DNA of 64,000 bases from Streptomyces sp. NBC_01264 (GCF_026340675.1 NZ_JAPEOX010000004.1:248001-312000); one strand, 5' to 3'; shown: positions 1 through 13,994, numbered from the stretch's first letter. The notes: generated from the sequence alone by a model not told the origin. Numbers and translations: made by a program.

Positions 1-2
1 GT

Positions 3-1307
3 GGCCCGCTGCGCGGGGAACAGCACAACGAAGTCCCCGGTGAGCAGCAGGAGGTGGCGGGAGGTTCGGCGGCTCGTCGCTCTGCGGGCCGGGTGGTCTT
101 CACTCGTCCGGCACGGCTGCCGGAGGGGTTGGAGTCGGTGCTGGCGCCGGTCGCCGGCGTCTGGGCCCGGCTGGGACGGGCGGGTGCTCGGCGCCGTGTC
201 CTGGCCGGAGTTCGGGTGCAGCTCGGTGTACTGGGCGGAGTCGTCGGCCCGGAAGCGGCGGAGGAGGCCTTGGCCGAGCGGCTCGGACGGCGTCTGGATC
301 AGGAGATGGGCCGGCCGGTGAACGATCCGGTGGGGTGGATCCTGCGCCGCGGTCTGCCGCAGCGGGCCCTGTGCTGGTCGCAGATGTGCGACGAGGGCCG
401 GCGGATGGACTCCGGCGCCGACTGCCCCAGCTGCCAGGTCCTGATCGGTGACCGGCGGGGTCTGCGGGCCCGGATCGCCCAGGAGACCGCCCAGGAGCTG
501 GCGGGCGCCGCCCCGCAGGTGTTGCGGGCCGAGATCGAGAGGCGGCTTCAGTCCGCGGTGGCGTACGAGGCGGCCGTCCAGGCCGTCCGCCGTGAGCGTG
601 CCGTGGTCGAGCAGGCCGAGCGCCGCAAGGCCACCGAACAGCGCCGGGCCGAGCTCGCCGCGGCCGAGCGGGCCCGCCTGGACGCGCCGTGCGCGGACTG
701 CGGTCTGCCCGAGGCGGCCAGCCTGTGCCTGCTGTGCTCGGAACGCCGCCACACCCAGCGGGCCTTGGCCGAGGCGGTCGACTTCGCGGTGCTCGCCCGG
801 GCCGACCTGGCGGATCCGGCCGACGTCGCCCGGATCACCGAGAGCTGCGCCCGGGACACCGCGGCGCTGGTCGACGGGGCCGTCGAACGGCTGCGGGCGC
901 AGGGCGTGAACGAGGCCGGCCTGGTCCTCGAGGCCCGTGAGCGGGCGCAGCAGTTGCGCGAGGGGCGGCGGTCGAGCCTGCACGCCCGGCTGATGCGCTC
1001 CGAGCGGGCTGAGGCAGAGGCGGACAACGCCTACCAGGCCACGATCCGCGCAGCGCACCGGTATCTCAACCGGGCCACCGCGGTTGAGGCCGCCGAGAAG
1101 GCCGCGGACCAGGCTCAGGAGCGTGCGGCCGGCTTCCTGCTCGCCGAACGGACCCGGCAGCTGGAACTCGCCCGGGGCCAGTCGCCTGCGCGGCCGCCGG
1201 TGACGGACTGGCCGAGCCGGTGTGCCGAGCTCGCCGCCCAGCCGCTGCCCGGGGACCGGAGCGCAGCCTTCGCGGCGCCGGTATGCGAGGCGGTGAGCGC
1301 CGCGTGA
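3..1307 (+). CDS. Coiled-coil, cysteine-containing protein, 5' end outside window
   Basis: The reading frame is open back to the window edge, so the true start is not visible; an internal GTG/ATG near base 54 is possible. The last 418 codons show a basic N-terminal part, a segment with spaced cysteines (CWSQMCDEG, then CPSCQ), a long Ala/Glu/Arg-rich helical region that should form coiled coil, and a second cysteine cluster (CADCG, then CLLCSERRH) resembling a zinc ribbon. I do not recognise the family. Its stop overlaps the start of the 37-aa ORF that leads into the winged-helix protein, so it is probably the first visible gene of a translationally coupled operon. A role with the next gene in plasmid biology is inference only. 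Confidence 0.7.
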   Translation, partial: GPLRGEQHNEVPGEQQEVAGGSAARRSAGRVVFTRPARLPEGLESVLAPVAGVWARLGRAGARRRVLAGVRVQLGVLGGVVGPEAAEEALAERLGRRLDQEMGRPVNDPVGWILRRGLPQRALCWSQMCDEGRRMDSGADCPSCQVLIGDRRGLRARIAQETAQELAGAAPQVLRAEIERRLQSAVAYEAAVQAVRRERAVVEQAERRKATEQRRAELAAAERARLDAPCADCGLPEAASLCLLCSERRHTQRALAEAVDFAVLARADLADPADVARITESCARDTAALVDGAVERLRAQGVNEAGLVLEARERAQQLREGRRSSLHARLMRSERAEAEADNAYQATIRAAHRYLNRATAVEAAEKAADQAQERAAGFLLAERTRQLELARGQSPARPPVTDWPSRCAELAAQPLPGDRSAAFAAPVCEAVSAA

Positions 1308-1417
1308 CCAGTACGAGGTCCGACACCAGGCGCGACGAGACGGCCGGCACGGCACTCGCGGCCGGAGCCGCGGCCCGTCCGGGCATCGTGTCCCCGCGGA
1401 CGGGGCAGGCACGATGA
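1304..1417 (+). CDS. 37-aa coupled small ORF
   Basis: GTG at 1304 overlaps the upstream TGA (GTGA), and its own TGA overlaps the ATG of the next gene (ATGA). A frame linked to both neighbours by four-base overlaps is unlikely by chance and suggests translational coupling. The product (begins MTSTRSDTRRDETAG) is small, basic at both ends and has no recognisable domain. It may act only as a coupling leader. No strong ribosome site is seen beyond GAGGCGGTGAG. Confidence 0.45.
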   Translation: MTSTRSDTRRDETAGTALAAGAAARPGIVSPRTGQAR

Positions 1418-2772
1418 CCCCGACCCGCGTACCGACCCCGCGCGCGCAACGCACGACTCCCGCATCCCGTCCCGGCCGCGGAGGAAAGCCGGTGTGGGAG
1501 CACCGGGAGATCAGCAAGCGTTCGCTGCGCCTGCTGCTGGAGGGCGACACCGAGGGCCGGTACGCCGGCCGGGACGACCCCGACGCCGGCTACCGCATCA
1601 CGATGGCGCTCGCCCTGGCATGCTCGCAGCCCGGCCGGGAGTGGACGCCCGCCGACTTCCACCAGGCCCTGATCTACACCCCCACCCGCGGCGGCTGGTG
1701 GGCGCGCAAGCTCCGTGAGCGAAAGGGCTCCGAGTACGCCGAGGGCAAACTCACCGCGATGCTGGACAAGGCCCGCGAGTTCGCCGCGCGCAACGGGTCG
1801 ATCACCGACCGGCCCGACTCCGTGGAGAAGATCACCGAGGTCCGCCGCGCAGTGGAGAGCTTCACCTGGTCCTCACGCGGCGGGGGAGCAGTCGACCAGA
1901 AGAACCTCGCCGCACGGCTTCGTCTGTGCGAGCGCGCCGGCGGCCTGGACCACACCACCGCGCTACGGCCCCACGCCGAGCGGATGGGGTGCGCCAAGTC
2001 GACCGCGGAGGCCAGCGACCAGCGTCTGGTCAGCGCCGGGTGGCTGGACCTGCTGGAGGCCGGCACCGGCAAGAACCACGGATCGAGGTGGCGGCTGAAG
2101 ATCCCACAACCGGTCCGTGAGCTCCTCGCGCGTGCAGCGTCGGGACACTTCCTGCCCCCCACTCCCCAGGAGCTGGCAACTGTCCCGGATCCGCACACCT
2201 TCACCGACACGGCCGCACTGGCTGCGGTGATGAGCCACGACGCCTTCCACCACTACGGCCACGGCACCAGCGGTGCCCGGCTGCTGGCCTGCCTCGACGT
2301 CACCGAGGGCCTCAGCCCCCAACGCCTGCAGCAGGCCACCACCCTGCACCGCACCACGGTCACCCGCCGCCTTGACAAGCTCGTCGCCGACGGCCTCGCC
2401 CTGGAACGCGAGGGCCTGTACTACCTGGCCCCCGAACTCTCGGGCCCCGTACGGCTCCAGCCCGACGACGAGGTCCTCGCCCACGCCGCCGAGCAGCAGG
2501 GAACCGCCGGCATGGGCGAGCGCCGCAGAGCGCGTCACGCCCGCGACCGGGCCAACTACCAGCGCTGGCTCACCGAACGCGACCTCCGCGCCCGGCCCGT
2601 ACGGCAGTGGCCGGTCCTCGTCCCCGAAGGCGTCGTCGATCCCGTGACAGGCGAACTCCTCGACGAGCGATGGCGCGGCTGGGACACCTCCGATCCGCAC
2701 CGCCCCGTGTGGCTCGCACCCGGCGCCACGGCGCGCCCCAACGGGCCGGAGCCAGCCGCGGAGGCAGCATGA
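1414..2772 (+). CDS. Winged-helix DNA-binding protein of plasmid type
   Basis: This 452-aa protein starts at the ATG overlapping the upstream stop. The middle part (about residues 100-210) is helical. Around residues 285-350 the pattern RLLACLDVTEGLSPQRLQQ, then HRTTVTRRLDKLVADGLAL, fits a MarR-like winged helix: recognition helix, then a basic turn and wing. The first 100 residues include GRYAGRDDPDAGYR and a WTPADF motif, resembling helical domains of Streptomyces plasmid and phage replication or regulatory proteins. I cannot name a family. The position ahead of a kinase and a helicase, with ATGA overlaps on both sides, says it is co-translated with them. Replication control or transcription control are both possible. 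Confidence 0.75.
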   Translation: MTPTRVPTPRAQRTTPASRPGRGGKPVWEHREISKRSLRLLLEGDTEGRYAGRDDPDAGYRITMALALACSQPGREWTPADFHQALIYTPTRGGWWARKLRERKGSEYAEGKLTAMLDKAREFAARNGSITDRPDSVEKITEVRRAVESFTWSSRGGGAVDQKNLAARLRLCERAGGLDHTTALRPHAERMGCAKSTAEASDQRLVSAGWLDLLEAGTGKNHGSRWRLKIPQPVRELLARAASGHFLPPTPQELATVPDPHTFTDTAALAAVMSHDAFHHYGHGTSGARLLACLDVTEGLSPQRLQQATTLHRTTVTRRLDKLVADGLALEREGLYYLAPELSGPVRLQPDDEVLAHAAEQQGTAGMGERRRARHARDRANYQRWLTERDLRARPVRQWPVLVPEGVVDPVTGELLDERWRGWDTSDPHRPVWLAPGATARPNGPEPAAEAA

Positions 2773-5700
2773 CGCACACCATCGAGACCCTGCGCCGCAC
2801 CGGGCTGCGGTCCACCGAACCCCCCGCAACGCGCTTGCTCACCCGCAGCCGCGGGGGGCCGGGCAAGCGGGGGAGCGGGCCCGTCCCGAGGTGGCCGGCC
2901 CCGCGAGGCCGGCGGATCTCCACGATGCCCGCCCGTGGCGTCCCCCCGTACGGAACAATCGCCCCTGCGGGCACGGCGCCCGCGAGGCGCGAGGCACGGG
3001 GCGGGTCGATGGACGGCGTACGGGAGCTGCTGGCCGAGTACGGCCAGGTCCACGACGGCGAAGTAGCCGAGCGGGACCGCCACCGCCTCCTCGTCGATGT
3101 GGTGGCGGCCCTGATCCGGCGCACCGATCCCGAGGCGACGGTGGACCACCGCTCGCCTGATGAGCCGGCCGTGTTCTTCGAACTCGCCGGACGCGACTAC
3201 GCGCTCACCGTGACAACCGCGTCAGGCACCGCAGTGGCCGAGGCGGCCACCGCCGCCGTCCGGGCCCACGACCGCGTTGCCGGGCACAACGCGCGATGGG
3301 TCCTGCTCTGCGCGCGGACGGACGGCCTGGAGGTGGACGACGCCCTGCGCGCAGCCCTGCCCGCGGGCGCCGTGCTGCTGGACCGGGACCATCTGGAGGC
3401 AGCCGTCTGCGGCCTCGCCCCGCTCGCCGACCTGATCCGCTCAGCCTTCCGCAGGCCCCGGCCGCCCTACACCCCCCTGCCCGAACTCCTCCTGCAGGAA
3501 CCGCAGGAACCGGCTTCCGCGCTGGCCCTGACCGCGCGGCCGCCGCGACCGGACACCGTGCCGGTCGCGGCGGAGCCGGGCATCACCGCCCGCGTGGCCC
3601 TGACCGGCCGGTCGTGGCCGCTGCGCCCGAGCGGGCTCGCCTGGCAATCCGCCCAGCGGGCGCTGATCACCACCGAGGCCGGGCTCGCCGAGGTGGATCT
3701 CCAGCACGGCGGAGTGCGGTGGCGGTTGCCGCTTCCCGGCCTGCACGGCGCCGCGGTCGTCCTGCCCGACGGCGCGCTCTGCGTGCTGTGCGGGCCGTCG
3801 GTGGTCCTGTGGCGCGACGGCGAACTGCGGGCGGTGGGCGGCGGGTTCGAGGCAAACGCGAGCCTGCTGCTCGGCCCCGACGCCAGCGTGTGGGTGCTGT
3901 CCGGATCGGGGGCGACGCTCGGCGCCGGCACCGGTGCGACCCTGGCGCTCACCCGGCTCGGCGAGGAGGTCGGCGATCAGCAGCAGTTCTCCATCGCCTT
4001 CGACGCGGCGGTCTGCTCGGCCGGCTGGCTCGGCGGGCGCCGCTTCCTCCTGGCCGCCGGCGGCCACAGCGCGGTCGTCGACCTCGATGTCAGCACAAGC
4101 GCCGGCGAGCGCCACGACTGGACGCCGACCCCGGTCTCCTACCCGGGACACACGGCCGGCGCCGGCGGGGACACGATCCTGCTGGCCGGACGGGCCGGCT
4201 CCGGCATCGGCGTGGAACTGCACACCCTCAACGCCGGCTCCCGCACGAGCGACGCGGTCGCCCGTGTGCAGCTCGGCGACGTGCTGGGCCTGATCCAGAG
4301 CCCGCAGGGCGGGCCCGCGTACCTGCTGGGCTCGCTGCCGACGAACGACATCGGCGCCGTCCACCCCGTGCTGATGAAGATCACCGGTCACGCCCCGGCC
4401 GACGTCCCTGCGGTCGCCGAGCGCCCGCCGCCGCCCGACGCCGACCCGTACGCCGCGGTGCGCCGGCAGTCCCGCGGCGTGAGGAAGGACTATGCCCTGG
4501 AGACGTTTCCGCTGGCCGATGGCGAGGGCGGCATGGGCGTCGTCCACGAGGCCGTGCACAAGACGACGGGAGTCGTCGTCGCGTTCAAGAAGCCGCGCTC
4601 GCTGCGTGAGAACCTGACCGCCCGGATGCTGCGGGAGATCGAGGTCGCCCAGAAGCTCAGCGGCAACCGCCACGTGATGCCGGTCCTCGACTCGTGCCCG
4701 CGGGCCGAGTGGTTCGTCATGCCCATGGCCCAGACCACCGCCGAACGCTGCCAGCCTCTTCTGCAGGGCGACAGCGGGGAACTGCGGTCCCTGGTGGACG
4801 CGGTGGCCTCCGCGTTGGCCGACGCCCACCGCCTGGACTACCTGCACCGCGACATCAAGCCCGCGAACATCCTGCAGCTGGACGGCCGTTGGGTCCTCGG
4901 TGACTGGGGCATCGTGCGCCGCCCCCGCGGACAGACCACCAATCCCAAACGCACCGGCAGCGTCATCGGAACCGCCGAGTTCGGCGCCCCCGAACTGTCC
5001 GTCGACCCCCACAACGCCACCGCCGCGAGCGACATCTACAGCCTGGGCAAGGTCATCGGCTGGCTGCTGACGGGCACCGAGCCAGTAGCGAACGTGCCTC
5101 TCCCGGCGCCCCCGGGCCCCTGGCGCAGCGTCGTGAGGCAGTGCACCTACCAGGACCCGCTGAAGCGCCCGCAGACGATCGCCGAGTTCCTGGACCTCGT
5201 CGAACAGGAGAGCGCACCACACACCGACCTGCCGATCGCGCGGGCCCAGCACCTCGCGGCGGCCGCCCAGGCGGGGGACACCACGGCCGCCGGCCGGCTG
5301 CTCGAGCTCGCCGCCGACCACGGCGACGACTACGAGCTGTACCTGGACGTCGTGGCGAGCCTGGACATGAAGCTGACCGCGCCGCTCCTGCTGGCCCATC
5401 CCGAACAGGCCCTCACCCTGATCCAGGCGATGACCGCACACGTTCGGGGCGACGGCTCCAGCTGGGCGCACTGGAACGAGGCCAAGAGGGCCATCGCGTG
5501 GCTGCGCGGCGTCGGCCGTCAGGCGGCCGGCCGCGAGCAGTGGGACCTGCTGGAGGAAGCAGCTCGCGGGATGTGCACCTGGGACGAGGCCTTCAACGAG
5601 TTCGACCAGCAGATCGCCACCCGCGACTGGCTTCGCCAACTGCGCGGCACGCCCGCCCGGATCCTGGCCGGGGTGCTGCGCGAGCACCCCGGCAGCGCCC

Positions 5701-5780
5701 GGTACTACGACGAGCTGGCCGCCGACCGCACCGTGGACATGGCCATCCGCAGCGCCATCCGCTCCCAGAACGGCAACTGA
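2769..5780 (+). CDS. Restriction-like/beta-propeller/Ser-Thr protein kinase fusion
   Basis: The start at 2769 overlaps the upstream stop (ATGA) and has GGAGG five bases before it. An ATG at 3009 would drop an 80-residue basic, low-complexity N-terminus and is the alternative. Next comes a domain resembling Mrr-like restriction folds (FFELAGRDYALTVTT, later AVLLDRDHLEAA), but the catalytic E-x-K is not visible. Residues about 260-540 repeat beta-blade patterns typical of a propeller. The kinase domain follows (about 575-815): glycine loop GEGGMGVVHEA, lysine in VVVAFKKP, catalytic HRDIKPAN, a DWG in place of DFG, and GAPELS. A helical C-terminus ends it. The kinase should be active if DWG is tolerated. 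Neighbouring SNF2 and SWIM genes suggest a shared nucleic-acid or defence-like role (inference). Confidence 0.85.
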   Translation: MTHTIETLRRTGLRSTEPPATRLLTRSRGGPGKRGSGPVPRWPAPRGRRISTMPARGVPPYGTIAPAGTAPARREARGGSMDGVRELLAEYGQVHDGEVAERDRHRLLVDVVAALIRRTDPEATVDHRSPDEPAVFFELAGRDYALTVTTASGTAVAEAATAAVRAHDRVAGHNARWVLLCARTDGLEVDDALRAALPAGAVLLDRDHLEAAVCGLAPLADLIRSAFRRPRPPYTPLPELLLQEPQEPASALALTARPPRPDTVPVAAEPGITARVALTGRSWPLRPSGLAWQSAQRALITTEAGLAEVDLQHGGVRWRLPLPGLHGAAVVLPDGALCVLCGPSVVLWRDGELRAVGGGFEANASLLLGPDASVWVLSGSGATLGAGTGATLALTRLGEEVGDQQQFSIAFDAAVCSAGWLGGRRFLLAAGGHSAVVDLDVSTSAGERHDWTPTPVSYPGHTAGAGGDTILLAGRAGSGIGVELHTLNAGSRTSDAVARVQLGDVLGLIQSPQGGPAYLLGSLPTNDIGAVHPVLMKITGHAPADVPAVAERPPPPDADPYAAVRRQSRGVRKDYALETFPLADGEGGMGVVHEAVHKTTGVVVAFKKPRSLRENLTARMLREIEVAQKLSGNRHVMPVLDSCPRAEWFVMPMAQTTAERCQPLLQGDSGELRSLVDAVASALADAHRLDYLHRDIKPANILQLDGRWVLGDWGIVRRPRGQTTNPKRTGSVIGTAEFGAPELSVDPHNATAASDIYSLGKVIGWLLTGTEPVANVPLPAPPGPWRSVVRQCTYQDPLKRPQTIAEFLDLVEQESAPHTDLPIARAQHLAAAAQAGDTTAAGRLLELAADHGDDYELYLDVVASLDMKLTAPLLLAHPEQALTLIQAMTAHVRGDGSSWAHWNEAKRAIAWLRGVGRQAAGREQWDLLEEAARGMCTWDEAFNEFDQQIATRDWLRQLRGTPARILAGVLREHPGSARYYDELAADRTVDMAIRSAIRSQNGN

Positions 5781-5924
5781 CCACCCCGACCCACCCGCTC
5801 GACGACGCGGCCGCGGCGGGGCCGCGCCATGTCAGTGAGCTCCCCTACTGTGGCGGAGTCTTTGCCGTCAGTGATGACCACCCTGGGCTGATGCGAACAG
5901 CACCTGGTGGTGGGGGGAGTACGA

Positions 5925-10174
<4,250 letters not shown>

Positions 10175-10178
<4 letters not shown>

Positions 10179-11488
10179 ACGTGCAGCACACCACCGCCGG
10201 ATGGGGCCACGCCCTCACCGACGCCCTGACCGCGGCCGCAGGCGACGCAGAAGTCCTGGACGCCGGACGCCGCCTGCTGGCCACCAACACCGCCGGGCCG
10301 CTCAACGTCAACGTCGGCTTCGCCACCACCAAGTTCCCCCTGCCCGACGGGCGCGTAGCCCGGCCCCGGCTCCTCACCCCCGAGCTCACCGCCCAGGAAT
10401 GGGACCGTGTCGAGGACGCGATCACCCAGCGCCCCGACGCCTACGAGGTGGCCGGCACCGCGCTCATCAGCGACCAGCTGACCGACCCTGCCCGTACCGC
10501 CGGCATCGCCCTGGTCCCCACCCCGCAGGACCTCTCCTTCACCTGCACCTGCCGGCCCGGCATCGCGTCCCCGTGCGCGCACTCCCTCGCCCTCGGGCTC
10601 CTCCTCGCCCACCGGCTCCGTACGGCGCCCGCCCCGCTGTTCACCTTGCGCGGCCGGCCCCATCAGAACCTCAAGACCCGGCTGCGCACCCGGCAAGGCA
10701 CGGCCGGCCGGACCGAAGCCACCGCCTCGCCGGCTCAGCGTCCGGCCCCGGCACCGGCTCCCGTTCAGGTCGCGGTCCAGGCGCCCGACGTCACGCCGCA
10801 GGCGCGGCACACCGAGTCCCCGCCGCCCGTTCACCCGGTTCCGGCCGCTCGGCTTGTCCCGGCCCAGCCCTCCCCGTCGGCCGCGTCGATCCCCGACCAG
10901 GTCGACCTCGACCTGGTCGGCGTGCAGCCGGTGCCGCCCGGCCGGTTCGCTCCGCCGCCGCTTCCGCTTCCGGACCTCGCCGCGCTGGAGGCGCTGGCCG
11001 CGGACGCCGCACACCGCGCCGGGCTGCTGCTGGAGGGGGACGAGCCGCCGACGTTCCAGGACACCGGCAGCGACCTCGCCCGCCTCGTCTCCCTCCCGCA
11101 CGGCGCCTCCTTCCGGCAGGCCGCCATGGACCATCTGGGCCTGGGCATCGTCGCCATGGGCCACCTCCAGCTCGCCCACGCCTACGGCGGCCCCGGTGGC
11201 GCCGCCGCCTACCTGCAGCCGTTCACCGTCGAACACGACGTCCTCGCCCACGCTCAGGCCGCCATCCAGCCCCTGCGGCCCGCACCGCTCGCCACGGTCG
11301 TCTGCGTGGACAACCAGCTCACCGACGAGGCCGCCGGCGTCCAACTGCGCTACGGCCCCGACGGCTGCTGGCACCCCTACCGCGCTCCGTACGGGAACTG
11401 GCAGCCCGTCCCCGGCCCCTCCGCCGACCCCGCCCAGGCCTACCGCGCCGCGCGGCTCGCCGCCCGCGCCGAGCGCCGCACGGCGTAG
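10175..11488 (+). CDS. SWIM zinc-finger protein
   Basis: ATG overlaps the SNF2 stop, so the two are probably made in fixed ratio. Near residues 120-140 the motif CTCRPGIASPCAHS is the SWIM finger (C-x-C, spacer, C-x-H), a zinc site that binds DNA or proteins and is often encoded beside SNF2 ATPases. The rest (437 aa in all) is Ala/Pro-rich, with a proline-rich linker (about 185-250) separating a C-terminal region containing LYRAPYG-like and RYGPDGCW patterns of unknown family. Likely role: DNA- or protein-binding subunit of the helicase. No terminator is obvious after it. Confidence 0.85.
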
Positions 11489-11911
11489 CAGCACGTCACG
11501 GCGCCCGCCGATACGATTTCCACAGATTCGGCTCCTGGTTAGGGCCGGTGGCGCCGACCGCTCACTGCCATGAGAGGTGGCGTACAGCTGCACCCGGTTG
11601 GCGCCGGGGACAGCTCCGTCCGAGCGTGTGGCAGCACGCAGGACACACACCTCGGCTGTCAACCGAGGTCGGTCGGCCCGCCCGGTTGTCGCCGGCGCGG
11701 GCCGGCCACACGCCTCGTACGCCGGGCCCGGGATCGAAGCCACCCCCAGCGAAGAGCTGGGACGGACCTTCTGGCAGCGGCTGGAGTGCCGCGGTACCGC
11801 GCGGGTGGGGTCTGACGCCCGGCCGTGGGAGCACCCGATCTCCGCTACCGAACGCGAAGATGCCCCGCCGACAGCCGAGGCGCCGACGGGGCGTCATGGA
11901 GCAGAGGACGC
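11489..11911. other. Gene-free interval
   Basis: Between the SWIM gene and the convergent cold-shock gene I see no convincing reading frame with a ribosome site. Apart from the hairpin next to the cold-shock stop, no repeat or promoter stands out. Confidence 0.5.
11862..11892 (-). terminator. Hairpin downstream of the cold-shock gene
   Basis: GCCCCG pairs with CGGGGC across an imperfect inner stem (GCC/GGC). It begins about 20 bases past the cold-shock stop on the minus strand. No T-run follows, as is usual in Streptomyces terminators. Confidence 0.5.
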
Positions 11912-12115
11912 TCAGACCACGCTGATGTTCTCCGCCTGCGGGCCCTTCTGGCCCTGCGTGACGTCGAACTGGACCTTCTGGCCTTCCTGAAGCTCGCGGA
12001 AGCCCTGGCTGTTGATGTTCGAGTAGTGGGCGAAGACGTCGGGGCCGCCACCGTCCTGCTCGATGAAGCCGAAGCCCTTCTCGGCGTTGAACCACTTCAC
12101 GGTGCCACTGGCCAT
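11912..12115 (-). CDS. CspA-type cold-shock protein
   Basis: This is a 67-residue single cold-shock domain, the usual length. RNP1 (KGFGFIEQ) and RNP2 (DVFAHYS) are both intact, so it should bind single-stranded RNA/DNA as an OB-fold chaperone in the cytoplasm. The start [10 protein letters not shown] has AAGGAG nine bases upstream; a longer in-frame extension lacks support. It is monocistronic, convergent with the SWIM gene and followed by a hairpin. Streptomyces usually has several paralogs, so this may be an accessory copy. A long leader with a 9-bp hairpin (12211-12234) may hold its control, as is common for csp genes. Confidence 0.95.
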   Translation of the reverse strand: MASGTVKWFNAEKGFGFIEQDGGGPDVFAHYSNINSQGFRELQEGQKVQFDVTQGQKGPQAENISVV

Positions 12116-12210
12116 GCTGTTCTCTCCTTGACGTGCGCAGCCGCCGGCGTCCGCACTGCGCGACCGCCGCCTCCGACCCGTCCCACCCGAGCGCAGCCCG
12201 GACAGCGAAA

Positions 12211-12234
12211 CGCCCGTGACCGCAATCACGGGCG
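12211..12234. promoter_or_regulatory. Inverted repeat upstream of the cold-shock gene
   Basis: CGCCCGTGA and TCACGGGCG form a perfect 9-bp inverted repeat with a six-base centre, about 100 bases before the cold-shock start and in the gap to the divergent Nudix gene. It could be an operator for either gene or a 5'-leader hairpin. No other feature was recognised in 12116-12427. Confidence 0.45.
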
Positions 12235-12427
12235 AGCAGCGGGTCGGAACCGCGACTGCTTCTGGTGACCACGCTATCGCCCCTGGTGCCCTGCCGCGCA
12301 GAGAACACAGGCCCCACCGGCATCAACGCACCAGCTGAAGATGCCCGGTCGATCTCCCCGCCCGATCTCCGGAGCACTTCCCCCGGACGGGAGTCACACG
12401 GACCGCGCCCCGGCCAGTATCGGAGCC

Positions 12428-13447
12428 ATGACCGACGCACTGGCAGCTCACGACACGGCACATTGCTACCTCTTCGCGAAGTTCGGGTGGGAATGGAGGT
12501 TATGCGTCGTGGAACATCCCCGTGCCGGGGGCGAACGCGTCGCAGGAGGGCAGGTAGACGACGGCGAGGAGCCGGCCGCCGCAGCCGTGCGCGCGGTACA
12601 GGAGAGGACCGGCTATCCGACACGCCTGCTCCCGCCGCTGCTCCCGGACGACCGCCCTGATCAACCGGTCCCCGCAGCCTGGCACGTGGTCTCCCGACCG
12701 GCGGCCGCGGACAGCCGCCGCGGAGAAGGACCTGTACACCGCGACCACCTCTTCGTCGGCGTCACCGACCGGCCTCTCGTCCCCCACCCCGCCTCCGAGC
12801 ACGCAACCCACTGGGTCACGCGCGCCGGTCTCGGCGACCGGGATCTCCCCCGGGACACGCTGGACCTGAGCGCCGCCCTGTTCGAAGGAATCGCGCGGGC
12901 GGCCGCGCTGCGGCCCCGGCCGAGCCGCAACGAGGAGTTGCGCGGCGAATTGCTCCGGCGCCAAGAGGAGGACCAGGCCGTCCGGCTGGTGCCCGCCTCC
13001 GAGCGCACGCCTCAGCTACTTGAGCGGTGGCGCGCCGTGGACGAGGGCAACACCGCGTGGCTGAACACGGTGATCGGATCGCACGGGTGGCCGGGGGAGG
13101 CACTGGTGGGGTCCGACGGCGCCTCCGCAGCGTGGCTGTTCGCGCAGCACGCCGACCGGCAGCCGGACTTCCAGGGTGAGTGCCTGACGCTTCTGGCGGC
13201 CGCGGTGACGGCGGGCGATGCCGATCCGCGCCACGGAGCCCTGCTGGAGGACCGGGTGCTCGTCGCCGCGGGCCTGCCCCAGCTCTTCGGCACGCAGCTG
13301 ACCCAAGGCCCGGGCGGCCGGCTGGTACCGCTGCCCCTACGGGACGCAGCAGAGGTCGACAACCTCCGCGCAGCATGGCACTTCGACCCGCTGGACCAGT
13401 ACGTTCGCCAGCTCACCGACCAGCAGCAGGGCCAGGGCCGCGCGTAG
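12428..13447 (+). CDS. Nudix-like domain fused to a DUF6624-like domain
   Basis: The 339-aa protein is started at ATG 12428 (MTDALAAHDTAHCYL); GGAG lies only two bases before it, so initiation may be weak, and an ATG further upstream is possible. Residues about 15-160 have the layout of a Nudix hydrolase, but the box reads GGQVDDGEEPAAAAVRAVQE then RTG: several of the metal-binding glutamates of REUXEEXGU are missing. Residues about 190-335 match the DUF6624 pattern, with NTAWLNTVIGSHGWPGEA, QHADRQPDFQ and LFGTQL. The Nudix half may bind rather than cleave its nucleotide. It is convergent with the HD gene. The function is unknown. Confidence 0.8.
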   Translation: MTDALAAHDTAHCYLFAKFGWEWRLCVVEHPRAGGERVAGGQVDDGEEPAAAAVRAVQERTGYPTRLLPPLLPDDRPDQPVPAAWHVVSRPAAADSRRGEGPVHRDHLFVGVTDRPLVPHPASEHATHWVTRAGLGDRDLPRDTLDLSAALFEGIARAAALRPRPSRNEELRGELLRRQEEDQAVRLVPASERTPQLLERWRAVDEGNTAWLNTVIGSHGWPGEALVGSDGASAAWLFAQHADRQPDFQGECLTLLAAAVTAGDADPRHGALLEDRVLVAAGLPQLFGTQLTQGPGGRLVPLPLRDAAEVDNLRAAWHFDPLDQYVRQLTDQQQGQGRA

Positions 13448-13449
13448 CG

Positions 13450-13474
13450 GGGCGCGAACGGGAAGCGCGCGCCC
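13450..13474. terminator. Hairpin between convergent genes
   Basis: GGGCGCG and CGCGCCC form a 7-bp stem in the 40-base gap between the Nudix-like gene and the convergent HD gene. It probably serves both. Confidence 0.45.
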
Positions 13475-13487
13475 ACCGCCCCCTCCG

Positions 13488-13994
13488 TCAGCGGTGAGCG
13501 TCCCGCTCGGCGAGCAGGGACGGAGAGACGATGCGCACGATCGCCTCGACGTCCTGCGGGCGGGCGGCCGGCCACAGCAGTCCCCGGGCGGCCCGGTACT
13601 TCGCCGCGAGGCGCTCACGCTTCTCCGCCGGAAGCTGGGCTGCCCGGTCCGGACGGGAGTTGTGGGCGTTGTCGGCGATCTTCACGAGCGTCGCCTGCGG
13701 GTCGCTGGTGATCTGCCGGATCTTGTCCGCGTACGGCACGCCCGGCCGGTTCGTCACCGCTTCGACGATCTCGACGACTCGCGGGGGGATCCCGGCGGCG
13801 AGCAGCTCGCCGGCCGTCCACGCGGTGTCCTCGATGACGTCGTGCAGGAGCCCGGCCATCACGAGTTCGTCACCGAACGGGGCGAGGCCAGCCGCGACGG
13901 CCCGGACGTGATCGATGTACGGGCGGCCGACCTTGTCGACCTGTCCCTCGTGCGCGCGTTCGGCCAGGGACTCGACGTCGCTCAAGGACTTCAT
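13488..13994 (-). CDS. HD-domain phosphohydrolase (RelA/SpoT hydrolase or MESH1-like)
   Basis: A 168-aa protein with the HD metal-site pattern of small (p)ppGpp or nucleotide hydrolases: YIDHVRAVA supplies the first histidine, LLHDVIEDT the HD pair and following acids, and VKIADNAHN the distal aspartate. The family uses Mn2+ to remove 3'-pyrophosphate from ppGpp-type nucleotides. There is no synthetase or TGS domain, so it is a stand-alone hydrolase. ATG 13994 has GGAG at good spacing. It is the last gene of the leftward operon and overlaps the membrane-protein gene before it by four bases. The actual substrate cannot be read from sequence. Confidence 0.85.
   Translation of the reverse strand: MKSLSDVESLAERAHEGQVDKVGRPYIDHVRAVAAGLAPFGDELVMAGLLHDVIEDTAWTAGELLAAGIPPRVVEIVEAVTNRPGVPYADKIRQITSDPQATLVKIADNAHNSRPDRAAQLPAEKRERLAAKYRAARGLLWPAARPQDVEAIVRIVSPSLLAERDAHR

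Noticed and set aside
1..321. Frame-1 reading frame at the left edge
   Set aside because: Trp/Arg-rich product typical of an out-of-frame reading of the coiled-coil gene.
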